Origin: an uncultured Bacteroidales bacterium
Lineage (GTDB): Bacteria > Bacteroidota > Bacteroidia > Bacteroidales > P3
Direction of reading: 5' to 3'
DNA: 51,671 nucleotides
Assembly (NCBI GenBank): GCA_944321735.1
Contig: CALUMK010000017.1
Location: 1-51,671, forward strand
Shown here one piece after another: positions 24,870-34,179 of the stretch (its first letter is position 1; every line of letters starts with the position of its first letter). The notes beneath the pieces are model-generated. The model searched no databases and was not told where the DNA came from. It saw nothing but the letters and a program-made list of their open reading frames with translations. The translations under genes were made by a program, and so were the position numbers.

Positions 24870-24986
24870 TCCTTTTCTTTTCCACCACTATCCACAAACA
24901 AGGGCTACATCCGTTTCCAAAGTCATTCGAACCGGATTCGGACATCACACCAATTCTCTCCATCAGAAAAAATCGGAATTTATATG

Positions 24987-24994
24987 TAAATTTG
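24987..24994 (+). promoter_or_regulatory. -7 element for ddl
   Basis: TAAATTTG matches TAnnTTTG, 112 bases upstream of the ddl start. There is no clear -33 TTTG. Confidence 0.4.
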
Positions 24995-25106
24995 CAGTTT
25001 TAGCCAATCGGAACACCTTTACGCCAAGAAATCGGCCTTTTGATTCGGTATTACTAATCATGTCGTTCTTAGCAGAAAAAGAAGGATTTCGAAAAACAAA
25101 ACCAAA

Positions 25107-26084
25107 ATGGAAAAGAAAAACATCGCCTTGGTCTGCGGAGGATACTCCAAGGAAAGCGTCATCTCGATCATGGGCGCGGAATCGATTGAAAAGCATATCC
25201 CGACCGACCAGTACCGGGTATTCAAAATCATCATCGAGCCCAACCGCTGGTACTACAAGGCTCCCGACGGCAGCACCGAAGACATCGACAAGAACAACTT
25301 CAGCCTGGCCGGAAGCGTCCACTTCGACTTGGCTTTCATCAATATCCACGGCAAGCCGGGCGAAAACGGGATGCTGCAAGGCTATTTCGACATGCTCCAT
25401 ATTCCCTATACAACCTGCGATGCCTGCACCTCGGCAGTCACATTCCACAAGGATTTCTGCAAGAGCGTCTTAGCTCAATACGGCATCCGTGTGCCGCGCT
25501 CCGTCCGTATTTTCCGCCACGAAAACTACGACATAGACCGGATTGCGGAAAATATAGGATTCCCCTGTTTTGTAAAGCCTAATTCCGAAGGCTCCAGCAT
25601 CGGTATCAGCAAGGTGAAACGCAAGGAAGATTTGCGAGGTGCTATCGAAAACGCCTTTATCGAGGACAACGAAGTCTTGATTGAGCATTTTGTCAAAGGC
25701 AAGGAATACTCCTGCGGCCTGATGCGCTTCAAAGGCGAAATCGTGGTGTTCCCCTTGGCGGCCATCGTGCCCAAGAACGAATTCTTCGATTACGAAGCCA
25801 AGTACAAAGGGGCTTCGGAGGAAATTGTCCCGGCCCCCGTTTCGGAAAAATTATCCCAGGAAATCGGGAATATTTCAACCCGTATTTACCAAGTCCTGAA
25901 CTGCAAAGGCGTTGTCCGCTGCGACTTCATCGTGGAAGACGGCACGGAAGATGTCTATTTCCTGGAAGTGAACACCACCCCCGGGCAATCGGCCGAAAGC
26001 ATCGTGCCCAAACAGGTGCGCCACATGGGATGGACGCTGGAGGAATTTTACCAGAATGTCATCACCGAAGCCTTGGACCGGTAA
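25107..26084 (+). CDS. ddl: D-alanine--D-alanine ligase
   Basis: 325 residues. It makes the D-Ala-D-Ala dipeptide for peptidoglycan using ATP. The ATP-grasp features are in order: GGYSKESVISIMGAESI at the N-terminus, FVKPNSEGSSIGISKV (glycine-rich loop), FDYEAKYKGASEE, VVRCDFIVED and the metal-binding LEVNTTPGQSAESIVPKQ near the C-terminus. The length and the Bacteroidota form of the last motif are normal. The gene is followed by a small membrane protein gene and mutL on the same strand. Confidence 0.95.
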   Translation: MEKKNIALVCGGYSKESVISIMGAESIEKHIPTDQYRVFKIIIEPNRWYYKAPDGSTEDIDKNNFSLAGSVHFDLAFINIHGKPGENGMLQGYFDMLHIPYTTCDACTSAVTFHKDFCKSVLAQYGIRVPRSVRIFRHENYDIDRIAENIGFPCFVKPNSEGSSIGISKVKRKEDLRGAIENAFIEDNEVLIEHFVKGKEYSCGLMRFKGEIVVFPLAAIVPKNEFFDYEAKYKGASEEIVPAPVSEKLSQEIGNISTRIYQVLNCKGVVRCDFIVEDGTEDVYFLEVNTTPGQSAESIVPKQVRHMGWTLEEFYQNVITEALDR

Positions 26085-26122
26085 ATCACTGCCAGCACCC
26101 AATCCTTTGCAGCCAGACCAAA

Positions 26123-26192
26123 GCGAACAAAAGCCGCCGTCTGCGCAAAATTTAAATCATAACACCGCCGCGCTTACCCGCTTTTGGTTCGC
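26123..26192 (+). other. Stem-loop between ddl and the small membrane protein gene
   Basis: GCGAACAAAAGC (26123-26134) pairs with GCTTTTGGTTCGC (26180-26192) with one bulged base. It may be an intercistronic structure or terminator; there is no T-run. Confidence 0.35.
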
Positions 26193-26216
26193 GCAAGCAT
26201 TTTAATAAAGAAAACA

Positions 26217-26486
26217 ATGGCTCTGCCCAGCTTTTTTCAACAACCAAAGCATCGACAATTCAACGTAAAACCAAGGTATTACGATCCGGAAAAGGAACGT
26301 ATCGAAGAGCTGAAGAAAAGATACGACCCTTCGGTTTCCGAGGACGAGAAGCTGGAAGCGGCCAAGGCTCGCATCCGCGAAAGTTTCCAGCGTGATCCCA
26401 AGAAAGCCAAAGGCACACTGAGCACCAAAAGGCTTCTTATTTATCTGGCTGTTCTGGCATTGCTGCTCCTTTGGATTTTGAGCTAA
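26217..26486 (+). CDS. Small protein with C-terminal membrane anchor
   Basis: 89 residues from ATG 26217 (MALPSFFQQPKHRQFNVKPRY). The front is charged and probably helical (DPEKERIEELKKRYD..., KARIRESFQRDPKKAKG), and the end is one membrane helix (LLIYLAVLALLLLWILS), so it is tail-anchored with the bulk in the cytoplasm. Similar small proteins next to mutL are known in Bacteroidota, without assigned function. mutL starts 25 bases after its stop, so the two are probably co-transcribed. Confidence 0.75.
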   Translation: MALPSFFQQPKHRQFNVKPRYYDPEKERIEELKKRYDPSVSEDEKLEAAKARIRESFQRDPKKAKGTLSTKRLLIYLAVLALLLLWILS

Positions 26487-26511
26487 TCTTGCAAAGATAC
26501 GCGGGAAAAGA

Positions 26512-28566
26512 ATGGACAGCAACAGCATTATCAACATCTTACCAGAATTCGTTGCCAACCAGATTGCGGCCGGGGAAGTAGTGAACCGCCCGGCATCGGC
26601 GGTCAAGGAGCTATTGGAAAATGCGGTGGATGCCGGAGCCACCGAGATTGAATTACACACGGTGGATGCCGGGAGAACCTTGATACAGGTGGTTGACAAC
26701 GGTTGCGGGATGAATGCCGAAGATGCGCAACGGTGTTTCCTGCCGCACGCCACCTCCAAACTCAGCTCGGCCGAAGACCTGCACCATATCCGCACGATGG
26801 GCTTCCGGGGAGAGGCTTTGGCATCAATTGCCGCCGTGGCGCAGGTGGAGTTGCGCACTCGGCAAAAAGACAGCGAATTAGGAACTAAAATCCTGATTGA
26901 AGGCGGGAAAATCATCGCAAAAGAGGCCTTTGCCTGCCCGCCCGGCTCCTGCTTCATGGTCAAGAACCTCTATTTCAACACGCCGGCGCGGAGGCAGTTC
27001 CTCAAAAGCGAGGAGGTGGAATACCGCTACATCGAAGAGGAGTTCAACCGAATCGCATTAGCGCATCCGGAAATCTGCTTTTCCCTCTATCGCAATAATC
27101 AGAAAATCTACTTTTTGGAATCGGGCAATCTCAAAAAACGAATTGTCCAGCTAATGGGGAAAGCCTTCGAAAGCCGGATTCTGAAAGTTTCCGAATTCCT
27201 ACCGGATATCCAGCTGAGCGGCTATATCTGTTCGCCGGAATATTCAGTTAAAGGCCGAAGCAAGCAGTACCTGTTTGTCAACCGCCGCCATGTGCGCCAT
27301 GCGGGCTTGTCCAATGCCGTGGAAAAGGCCTATCAGGGATTGATCCCCGAAGGCAAGAACCCGGCGTTTTTCCTGTTTTTGGAAGTGCCGCCCGAAAGCA
27401 TCGATGTCAATATCCATCCTACCAAGACAGAAATCCGCTTCAAGGACGAGAAGATGCTGTACGGGCTGATGCTTTCGGCCATCAAACATGCGCTGGGGCT
27501 CAACCAGATGCGCGATTCCTTGGATTTCGAATCGTCCCAGGCACTGCCCTACTCCTACAAGCCCCAAGGCTATGTCCCTCCCGTGCCGAAAGTGAGTTTG
27601 CACGAGGGTTACAATCCTTTTGAAAACAACTCGGCTGAAGCGGGAAACGGAAACAGGCCGGACTTTGGCGCGAATCCTTCCGGAATGGAAAGAGGCGGAA
27701 ATTCAAAACCGGAAGCCGGCATCCCGGCTTCGAGACAGAACGATGCCTACCGTCAAGCATACGCGGCAAACTTTGCCTTGATGCAGGAGAACTTGCAAGC
27801 CGTTTCTATGCAGGCATCTTCTGCTCCGAACCAGCTTTGCATGGATTGCTGCAAGGAAAACGAAGCCGAGATAGAACAAGCCTTAATCGAAGGCGAGGAT
27901 TTGCCCAAAGGAAGCGGAAGCATCGAAAACAAGGGCAGGGATCTGGCTGACATCCCGGAATCTTCCGACAGGACGAACAATTCGCCGAATGAAAAGGAGA
28001 AACAGGTTCGCATTTTCCAAATTTTCGATAGCTATATTGTAACCCCTTTGCGGTCGGGCATTGCCATCATTGACCAAGAGGCAGCTTCGGAACGAATCAT
28101 CTACAACGACTACCTTTCGCACAAAGAAGGAAGCGTCCATTCCCAAAGCACTTTGTTCCCTCAAACCGTGGAATTTTCGGCTGCCGACAGCGAACTGTTG
28201 CAGGAGATGCGGAACGACTTGAACTCTTTGGGCTGGAGCATCGAATGGCTCGGCGGAAATTCGTTCATGGTCAATGCGATGCCTGCCGGAGTGCAGGAAA
28301 GCCGGGTGCAGGAATTGCTGGAAAACCTGATAGTTTCCTATACGCAGCAATTGCTCCATGCCAAAGGCGGCCGATGGGAGAATATCGCCACCGCGTTGGC
28401 TCGGCAATTGGCCGTCAAACATGGTACGCCCTTGCCTGCGGAGGAACTTTATTACATAGCTTCCAGGCTGTTTTCCGGAATCCAGCCGGAAATTTCCCCT
28501 TCCGGGAAAAAGGTTTTCAAGATACTGTCCGAAAAAGAAGTAAATGGATTCTTCGGAATCGATTGA
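26512..28566 (+). CDS. mutL: DNA mismatch repair protein MutL
   Basis: 684 residues. The GHKL ATPase half is intact: ENAVDAGATEIELHTVDAGR, VVDNGCGM, ATSKL and GFRGEALASIAAVAQVEL, then the transducer domain with NVNIHPTKTEIRF. A long low-complexity linker (about 340-490) connects to the C-terminal dimerisation domain. The endonuclease metal site DQHA(x)2E(x)4E reads DQEAASERIIYND, losing the histidine and last glutamate, and no CPHGRP motif is seen, so nuclease activity is unlikely. It couples MutS recognition to downstream repair. Confidence 0.95.
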   Translation: MDSNSIINILPEFVANQIAAGEVVNRPASAVKELLENAVDAGATEIELHTVDAGRTLIQVVDNGCGMNAEDAQRCFLPHATSKLSSAEDLHHIRTMGFRGEALASIAAVAQVELRTRQKDSELGTKILIEGGKIIAKEAFACPPGSCFMVKNLYFNTPARRQFLKSEEVEYRYIEEEFNRIALAHPEICFSLYRNNQKIYFLESGNLKKRIVQLMGKAFESRILKVSEFLPDIQLSGYICSPEYSVKGRSKQYLFVNRRHVRHAGLSNAVEKAYQGLIPEGKNPAFFLFLEVPPESIDVNIHPTKTEIRFKDEKMLYGLMLSAIKHALGLNQMRDSLDFESSQALPYSYKPQGYVPPVPKVSLHEGYNPFENNSAEAGNGNRPDFGANPSGMERGGNSKPEAGIPASRQNDAYRQAYAANFALMQENLQAVSMQASSAPNQLCMDCCKENEAEIEQALIEGEDLPKGSGSIENKGRDLADIPESSDRTNNSPNEKEKQVRIFQIFDSYIVTPLRSGIAIIDQEAASERIIYNDYLSHKEGSVHSQSTLFPQTVEFSAADSELLQEMRNDLNSLGWSIEWLGGNSFMVNAMPAGVQESRVQELLENLIVSYTQQLLHAKGGRWENIATALARQLAVKHGTPLPAEELYYIASRLFSGIQPEISPSGKKVFKILSEKEVNGFFGID

Positions 28567-28702
28567 CAGAATCATAAATCGGCAGGATCCTAACCTGGAA
28601 AAAGCCGCTACAGTCAGTCCAAAACGATAGTCGGCTAGAACCGACAGCGAAACCAAACAAATAACCGGCATAAAATAAACAACCGGCAAAAAACAATTAA
28701 AA

Positions 28703-29386
28703 ATGTACCAACAACAAAGCGACAACTACACCCTCCGAGGATTCAGCTTTTTGCCTCCAGTGGTAAAGAACCTGCTGATTCTCAACGTGCTGTTTTTCTT
28801 AGCCGATGTCAGTTTGCAGCCAAGGGGCATCGATTTGACCCGGTGGTTAGGGCTGCATTATATCACGGCGCAGGATTTCTACCCTTGGCAATTCATCACC
28901 TACATGTTCATGCACGGCAATTTCTCGCACCTGTTTTTCAACATGTTCGCACTATGGATGTTCGGGTACGCCCTGGAAAACTACTGGGGGAGCAAGCGTT
29001 TCCTTGTCTATTATCTGATTACAGGTGTTGGAGCCGCCTTGATTCAAACAGGGGTCTTAGCATTGGAAATCAGGAGCATGACAGCGGAATTACCTCCATT
29101 TGCCGCCCAGCATTATATCAACCAGATTGTCACCGTGGGAGCTTCGGGGGCTGTTTACGGCATCCTGCTGGCTTTCGGGATGTGCTTCCCTAACGTGCCT
29201 ATCTTCCTTTACTTCTTCCTGCCTATCAAAGCCAAATGGTTCGTAATCATCTACGGGGTTATCGAGCTTTTCGCCGGCATCGGGGGAACAGCCGATGGCG
29301 TAGCGCATTTCGCTCATCTAGGGGGGATGATTTTCGGGTTGCTGTTGATATTGTATTGGAGGAAGCACGGGTCAAGGATTAGGTGA
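28703..29386 (+). CDS. Rhomboid-family intramembrane serine protease
   Basis: 227 residues with six or seven hydrophobic segments. The catalytic serine is S148 in TVGASGAVYGILLAF and the histidine H205 in GVAHFAHLGGMIFG. An upstream FMHGNFSHLFFNMFALWMFG block supplies the conserved H/N of the oxyanion region. It cleaves membrane-anchored substrates within the bilayer; its substrate is unknown. It is 136 bases downstream of mutL. A hairpin begins at its stop codon. Confidence 0.93.
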   Translation: MYQQQSDNYTLRGFSFLPPVVKNLLILNVLFFLADVSLQPRGIDLTRWLGLHYITAQDFYPWQFITYMFMHGNFSHLFFNMFALWMFGYALENYWGSKRFLVYYLITGVGAALIQTGVLALEIRSMTAELPPFAAQHYINQIVTVGASGAVYGILLAFGMCFPNVPIFLYFFLPIKAKWFVIIYGVIELFAGIGGTADGVAHFAHLGGMIFGLLLILYWRKHGSRIR

Positions 29387-29414
29387 TACTTTTCTTTTGA
29401 AAAAGAAAAGTATC
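29385..29414 (+). terminator. Perfect hairpin at the rhomboid stop codon
   Basis: GATACTTTTCTTTT (29385-29398) pairs with AAAAGAAAAGTATC (29401-29414). It overlaps the TGA stop, and its purine/pyrimidine design matches the hairpin at 19194-19227. Confidence 0.55.
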
Positions 29415-29435
29415 CAAAAGAAAACTTTACGCCCC

Positions 29436-29562
29436 GCAAAAAAGGCTGCCGGAAACGGTTTTTCCGGCTAAAGGGCAAGAACTCGCTCCGGCTTCGCCTG
29501 CGCTCAAACAGCTTGCCCTTTTTAACGCCTCCAAACCGTTCCGGACTTTCCGCCTTTTTGGC
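29436..29562. repeat. Nested palindromic element, about 127 bp
   Basis: Three nested arm pairs: GCAAAAAAGGC with GCCTTTTTGGC (outer), CCGGAAACGGTTT with AAACCGTTCCGG (middle) and AAAGGGCAAG with CTTGCCCTTT (inner, followed by TTT). It lies in the gene-free 29387-29890 stretch and has the same length as the palindrome at 6616-6742. Confidence 0.7.
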
Positions 29563-29760
29563 GAAGGGCGGCTATCCCGCAAGACAGCGAAACTGTTTTC
29601 CGCTCAAAAGCCCTCGTCCGCTTAACGCCCTTTTTTGTAGAGCGGAGGCTGCGCCGCCAAAGCATATACTGGCCAATGACCACCCTTTGTGAAGTTCCGG
29701 ACTTTCCGCCTTTTTGCGAAGGGCGGTTGCCTTGCGACTTTGCGAAGGGCGGCTATCCTG
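29539..29760 (+). repeat. Direct repeats of GTTCCGGACTTTCCGCC
   Basis: A unit starting TTCCGGACTTTCCGCCTTTT and continuing into GCGAAGGGCGG occurs at 29539 and 29695, and a partial unit GCGAAGGGCGGCTATCC recurs at 29742. It overlaps the right arm of the preceding palindrome. Confidence 0.7.
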
Positions 29761-29842
29761 CATGGCAAAGAGAAGGTGGTGTGTAACCCATTTTTAAAGC
29801 TCGTCAAACTAAAAAATTTACTAAATTCGCGGCGGCTTCCCG

Positions 29843-29861
29843 ATATCGGGTCGCCCGATAT
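29843..29861 (+). promoter_or_regulatory. Leader hairpin before gcvP
   Basis: ATATCGGG-TCG-CCCGATAT is a perfect 8-bp stem with a 3-base loop, ending 29 bases before the gcvP start. It does not resemble a glycine riboswitch. Confidence 0.35.
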
Positions 29862-29890
29862 ATAAAACAGCTAATCAAACAAAAAACGAT

Positions 29891-32758
29891 ATGATAACAA
29901 ACAACTTCGCCCGTCGTCACAACGGGCCGAACCCCGAGCAGACGCAGAAGATGCTCGAAACTATCGGGGTCAAAAGCATGGACGAACTGATCGAAAAGAC
30001 CGTCCCGGCAGCCATCCGCCTTCCCAAGCCGATGGATCTGCCCGAAGCGATGAACGAATACCAATACCTGAACCATCTTCACGAACTGGCTTCCAAGAAC
30101 CAGGTTTTCCGTTCCTATATCGGGATGGGCTACTACAACTGCATCACCCCGGCCGTGATTACCCGCAACATCCTTGAAAACCCGGGTTGGTACACCTCTT
30201 ACACCCCGTACCAGGCCGAGATTTCCCAAGGCCGTCTGGAAGCCCTGCTGAACTACCAGACCATGGTGGCCGACATGACCGGGCTTCCCTTGGCCAACGC
30301 CTCCCTCTTGGATGAAGGCACGGCCGCTGCCGAAGCCATGATCATGTTCTACCACAGCCGCAGCCGCGACAAGGTGAAAGCCAACGCCAATGTATGCTTT
30401 GTGGACGAACGCCTGTTCCCGCAGACCATCAGCGTGCTCAAGACCCGCGCCCACCTGCTCGGCTTCCAACTGGAACTCGGCAAGATGGAAGAATACAAGT
30501 TCCGTCCCGAAGTGTTCGGCGCCATCATCCAACAGGTGGACCGCAACGGCCAGGTTCATGAAATCAAGAGCGTTATCGATGCCGCTCACGAAGCCGGCGT
30601 GTTGGTGGCCGTGGCCTGCGACCTGATGGCTTTGGCCATTCTCCGCGCTCCGGGCAAGGACGGTGCGGACTGCGCTTTCGGCAACAGCCAGCGTTTCGGC
30701 TTGCCTTTGGGCTTCGGCGGTCCTTCGGCTGGATTCTTCGCCTGCACCAACGATTTCAAACGTATGATCCCGGGCCGTATCATCGGCATCACAATCGATG
30801 CCCAGGGCAACAAAGCCTTGCGCCTGGCCTTGCAGACCCGCGAACAGCACATCAAACGCGACAAAGCCACTTCCAATATCTGTACCGCACAAGCTTTGAT
30901 GGCCGTCATGTCGGGCATGTACGCTGTTTACCACGGACAGGAAGGCATCCGCGAAATCGCGCTCGACATCCACGCCTTGGCCAAGCGCTTAGCTAAACGG
31001 GGAGTGGAATACGGCTTCAGACAGCTCAACACTGTATTCTTCGACACCGTATACTTCCATAGCCCGGTTTCGATTGAAAAGGTTCGCGAAATCGCCTTGG
31101 CGCACCGCATGAACTTCAACTATCTCGACGACCGCACTTTTACCATCAGCTTGGACGAAACCACTTCGCTGGACGATGTGCGCGAAATCATCGGCATCCT
31201 GGCCGAAGCGGTGGGCCAAAAGCATGTATGCGAAGGCGGCAAATGCTGCCACGGCCACTGCAAGCATGAGATTCTGGAAGACATTCCCGAAAACTTGCGC
31301 CGAATCACTCCGTACCTGACTCATCCGGTTTTCAATACCTACCACAGCGAAACCGAGATGATGCGTTATATCAAGAAGCTGGAAGTAAAGGACTTGGCTT
31401 TGAACCGTGCCATGATTCCTCTGGGTTCCTGCACGATGAAGCTGAACGCGGCGGCAGAAATGATGTGCCTGAGCTTGCCGGAAATGGCGGGCATCCATCC
31501 TTTCGTTCCGGCCGAACAGGCGCAAGGATACCACGAATTGATTGACCGTCTGGAAAAAGACCTCTGCGAAATCACCGGTTTCTACAAGGCCAGCTTCCAG
31601 CCCAACTCGGGCGCTGCCGGCGAATACACCGGTTTGTCGGTCATCCGCGCTTACCAGGAAGCCCAAGGCGAAAGCCACCGCAACATCTGCTTGATTCCGG
31701 CTTCGGCCCACGGCACCAACCCGGCTTCGGCCGCGATGGCTGGGCTCAAAGTGGTGGTCGTGGCTTCCACTCCGGAAGGCGAAATCGATGTCAACGACCT
31801 CAAGGCTAAAGTAGAACAATACGGCAAGGAGATTTCCTGCTTGATGATTACCTATCCTTCCACCCACGGGGTGTTCGAAGAAGCGGTACTGGAAATCATC
31901 AAGACGGTTCACAGCTGCGGTGCCCAAGTTTATATGGACGGTGCTAACATGAATGCCCAGGTGGGTCTGACCTCGCCGGGTTACATGGGAGCCGATGTAT
32001 GCCACTTGAACCTGCACAAGACTTTCGCGATGCCTCACGGTGGCGGCGGTCCCGGCGTTGGTCCTATCTGCGTGGCCAAGCACTTGGCTGCTTACCTGCC
32101 CGACCATTGCATGATCCCGGTAAGCCATACCGGCCGTCCGGCGGTTTCGTCCTCACCTTACGGCAGCGCATTCATCCTGCCCATCACCTACGGTTACATC
32201 CGCATGTTGGGGGCTGAGGGCCTCAAGTCGGCTACCGAATACGCCATCTTGAACGCCAACTACCTGCGTGCCCGTCTGAAGGACTACTACAAGATTTTCT
32301 ACACGGGCAAGCAGGGCATGAACGCCCATGAAATGATTCTGGACTGCAACCAGTTCCTGATGAGCGCCAACATCCAGGTGGGAGACATTGCCAAGCGTCT
32401 GATGGACTACGGCTTCCACGCTCCTACTGTGGCTTTCCCGGTTCACGGCACTTTGATGGTGGAACCGACCGAAAGCGAACCTTTGGCCGAATTGGATCGT
32501 CTGGTGGACGCTTTCATTGCCATCCGCAAGGAAATCGCCGAAATCGAGGAAGGCAAGGCTGACCGCGAAAACAATGTGGTCAAGAATGCGCCGCACACGC
32601 AATACATGGTCTGCGCCGATGAATGGAAGTTCCCTTACACTCGTCAGCAGGCTGCGTTCCCGCTGCCGCATGAAGACAAGTATTGGCCGGCTTGCGCCAA
32701 GGTGGACGATGCCTACGGCGACCGCAACCTGCAATGTACTTGGCCGGAAGCGGAATAA
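29891..32758 (+). CDS. gcvP: Glycine dehydrogenase (decarboxylating), P protein
   Basis: 955 residues, the single-chain P protein with both homologous halves fused. It decarboxylates glycine and passes the aminomethyl group to the H protein. Motifs: ARRHNGPNPEQTQKMLETIG at the N-terminus, SLLDEGTAAAEAM, the PLP lysine K710 in HLNLHKTFAMPHGGGGPG, and the glycine-rich GPSAGFFA region. A Cys/His cluster between the halves, C447..CCHGHCKH459, is not a usual GcvP feature. gcvT and gcvH are not adjacent. Codon use is that of a highly expressed gene. Confidence 0.97.
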   Translation: MITNNFARRHNGPNPEQTQKMLETIGVKSMDELIEKTVPAAIRLPKPMDLPEAMNEYQYLNHLHELASKNQVFRSYIGMGYYNCITPAVITRNILENPGWYTSYTPYQAEISQGRLEALLNYQTMVADMTGLPLANASLLDEGTAAAEAMIMFYHSRSRDKVKANANVCFVDERLFPQTISVLKTRAHLLGFQLELGKMEEYKFRPEVFGAIIQQVDRNGQVHEIKSVIDAAHEAGVLVAVACDLMALAILRAPGKDGADCAFGNSQRFGLPLGFGGPSAGFFACTNDFKRMIPGRIIGITIDAQGNKALRLALQTREQHIKRDKATSNICTAQALMAVMSGMYAVYHGQEGIREIALDIHALAKRLAKRGVEYGFRQLNTVFFDTVYFHSPVSIEKVREIALAHRMNFNYLDDRTFTISLDETTSLDDVREIIGILAEAVGQKHVCEGGKCCHGHCKHEILEDIPENLRRITPYLTHPVFNTYHSETEMMRYIKKLEVKDLALNRAMIPLGSCTMKLNAAAEMMCLSLPEMAGIHPFVPAEQAQGYHELIDRLEKDLCEITGFYKASFQPNSGAAGEYTGLSVIRAYQEAQGESHRNICLIPASAHGTNPASAAMAGLKVVVVASTPEGEIDVNDLKAKVEQYGKEISCLMITYPSTHGVFEEAVLEIIKTVHSCGAQVYMDGANMNAQVGLTSPGYMGADVCHLNLHKTFAMPHGGGGPGVGPICVAKHLAAYLPDHCMIPVSHTGRPAVSSSPYGSAFILPITYGYIRMLGAEGLKSATEYAILNANYLRARLKDYYKIFYTGKQGMNAHEMILDCNQFLMSANIQVGDIAKRLMDYGFHAPTVAFPVHGTLMVEPTESEPLAELDRLVDAFIAIRKEIAEIEEGKADRENNVVKNAPHTQYMVCADEWKFPYTRQQAAFPLPHEDKYWPACAKVDDAYGDRNLQCTWPEAE

Positions 32759-32922
32759 GGGACTGGCCATCAGCTCGTCTGAGACAACGATGCCGATGCC
32801 GCCAGGGAACAACTGAGGTTGGAGAAACTGCGGCCGGGACAGCAAAATTCGGGTTCATACTACGGACCCGGGGTCACGCCGGAGCGGTTCCAAGACGGCT
32901 GCGTTGGCATCTTAAAAACAAG

Positions 32923-32960
32923 AAAGGAAGCTCGGTTTCAATAATCGGGCTTCCTTTTTT
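32923..32960 (+). terminator. Intrinsic terminator after gcvP
   Basis: AAAGGAAGCTCG (32923-32934) pairs with CGGGCTTCCTTT (32946-32957), running into a TTTTTT tail ending at 32960. It is a strong stem with one G-T pair. Confidence 0.85.
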
Positions 32961-32967
32961 GTTGACT

Positions 32968-33020
32968 CTTCAAAGCCGTGATAATACGTTCGATGCCGCG
33001 TCCCCATGTCTCAATTTGCA
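32968..33020 (-). pseudogene. Scrap of a second AlbA/RecG-like ATPase gene
   Basis: The minus strand reads QIETWGRGIERIITALKSQ, the same conserved block as EIEAWGRGIERIITAYKN in the pseudogene near 1.4 kb. About 17 codons remain, with no flanking domain. It adjoins the RhuM-Fic gene. Confidence 0.6.
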
Positions 33021-33066
33021 TGGAGATGGAATACGATTCATGTAATCCTCACAAACACTGACAATC

Positions 33067-34050
33067 TCAGTTATTTCTATTAATCAGGTTCACCACCACT
33101 TTCACCATCACATCTTTCTCCTCCGTACGGCTTTCGGCAATCATCAGCGTAAGGGCGACAAGGGTGTTATCGGCGATACGCTTTGTTCCATCAAGATTGT
33201 ACAGGATGCCATTCCCGGCCATAAACCACAGGAAGAGCGTGGCGGCAATGCGCTTGTTGCCATCGCTGAACGAGTGATTTTTTGTAACCAAATACAGCAA
33301 CATGGCGGCTTTCTCCTCCACGGAAGGATAGAGGTCTTGCCCGCCGAAGGTTTGATAAATCTGCCCGATGGAACTTTTGAACGAATCGTCTTTCTCATTG
33401 CCGAACCATTCGCTGCCGCCGAATTTTGCTTTCAGGTTCTCGATGGCCTGCATGGCACCTTCGTAAGTAGCATGGAACTTCTCTTCGTTGGTGGTCTGCT
33501 CCACGGCTAACTGCTGGTAATCATACTTATCCAAGGTATCGAGGGCATAGGCATAATCAGCAACGACTTCCACAAGCCCGAAAGCCTCATCCGAAGCCAA
33601 AGATTCCTGCGCCTTAACCGTCCTTCCCAAGACGGAAACCAACTGTTTCAACTCCACGTAGCGTTGTTCCGTCAAAGTTTTATTGATGGCATAGCCTTTC
33701 ACCAAATACTCTTTTAACACCTTGTTGGCCCAGATACGGAACTGAGTACCCCGCTGGCTTTTTACACGATAGCCTACCGAGATAATGACATCCAAATTAT
33801 AAAGGACTGTTTGATAGGTTTGGTCTGCATCTTTACCCATATGTGCAAAATTTGCACATGTGGTCTCACGCTCCAATTCATGTTCCTTATATATATTATT
33901 AATATGTCGCCCAATAACAGTCCTGTCCTTTTGAAACAATTCCGCCATCTGTGCCTGTGAGATCCATACGGTATCTCCGTCCATCCTAACATCTACAGTA
34001 GTCTGCCCATCGGCAGTACGGTAAATTACTATTTTATCATTCAATTCCAT
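33067..34050 (-). CDS. RhuM/Fic-domain protein
   Basis: 327 residues. The N-terminal RhuM (virulence-protein-like) domain has a DNA-binding appearance (VWISQAQMAELFQKDRTVIG, RHINNIYKEHEL). The C-terminal Fic/Doc domain carries HSFSDGNKRIAATLF with H259. The K in place of the second glycine (GNKR rather than GNGR) is seen in Doc-type proteins, which phosphorylate rather than AMPylate; whether that holds here is inference. Family members are widespread accessory genes in gut Bacteroidales. No partner antitoxin is evident. The CAP-domain gene lies 129 bases upstream on the same strand. Confidence 0.85.
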   Translation of the reverse strand: MELNDKIVIYRTADGQTTVDVRMDGDTVWISQAQMAELFQKDRTVIGRHINNIYKEHELERETTCANFAHMGKDADQTYQTVLYNLDVIISVGYRVKSQRGTQFRIWANKVLKEYLVKGYAINKTLTEQRYVELKQLVSVLGRTVKAQESLASDEAFGLVEVVADYAYALDTLDKYDYQQLAVEQTTNEEKFHATYEGAMQAIENLKAKFGGSEWFGNEKDDSFKSSIGQIYQTFGGQDLYPSVEEKAAMLLYLVTKNHSFSDGNKRIAATLFLWFMAGNGILYNLDGTKRIADNTLVALTLMIAESRTEEKDVMVKVVVNLINRNN

Positions 34051-34179
34051 ATCCCAACTCCTTAAACAAGTTCGACAATTCCCTTTTGCTTTTCCTCCTG
34101 CCGGAGCCGTTCGCCTTGCTGCCGCTTCATTGGGCTTAGATGCAGGATTTCAGCCAACCAACAAAACCGGCCATCGGTA

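Noticed and set aside
29387-29890. CRISPR-like repeat-spacer array
   Set aside because: Repeats are irregular in spacing and part of palindromic elements; no cas genes in the window.
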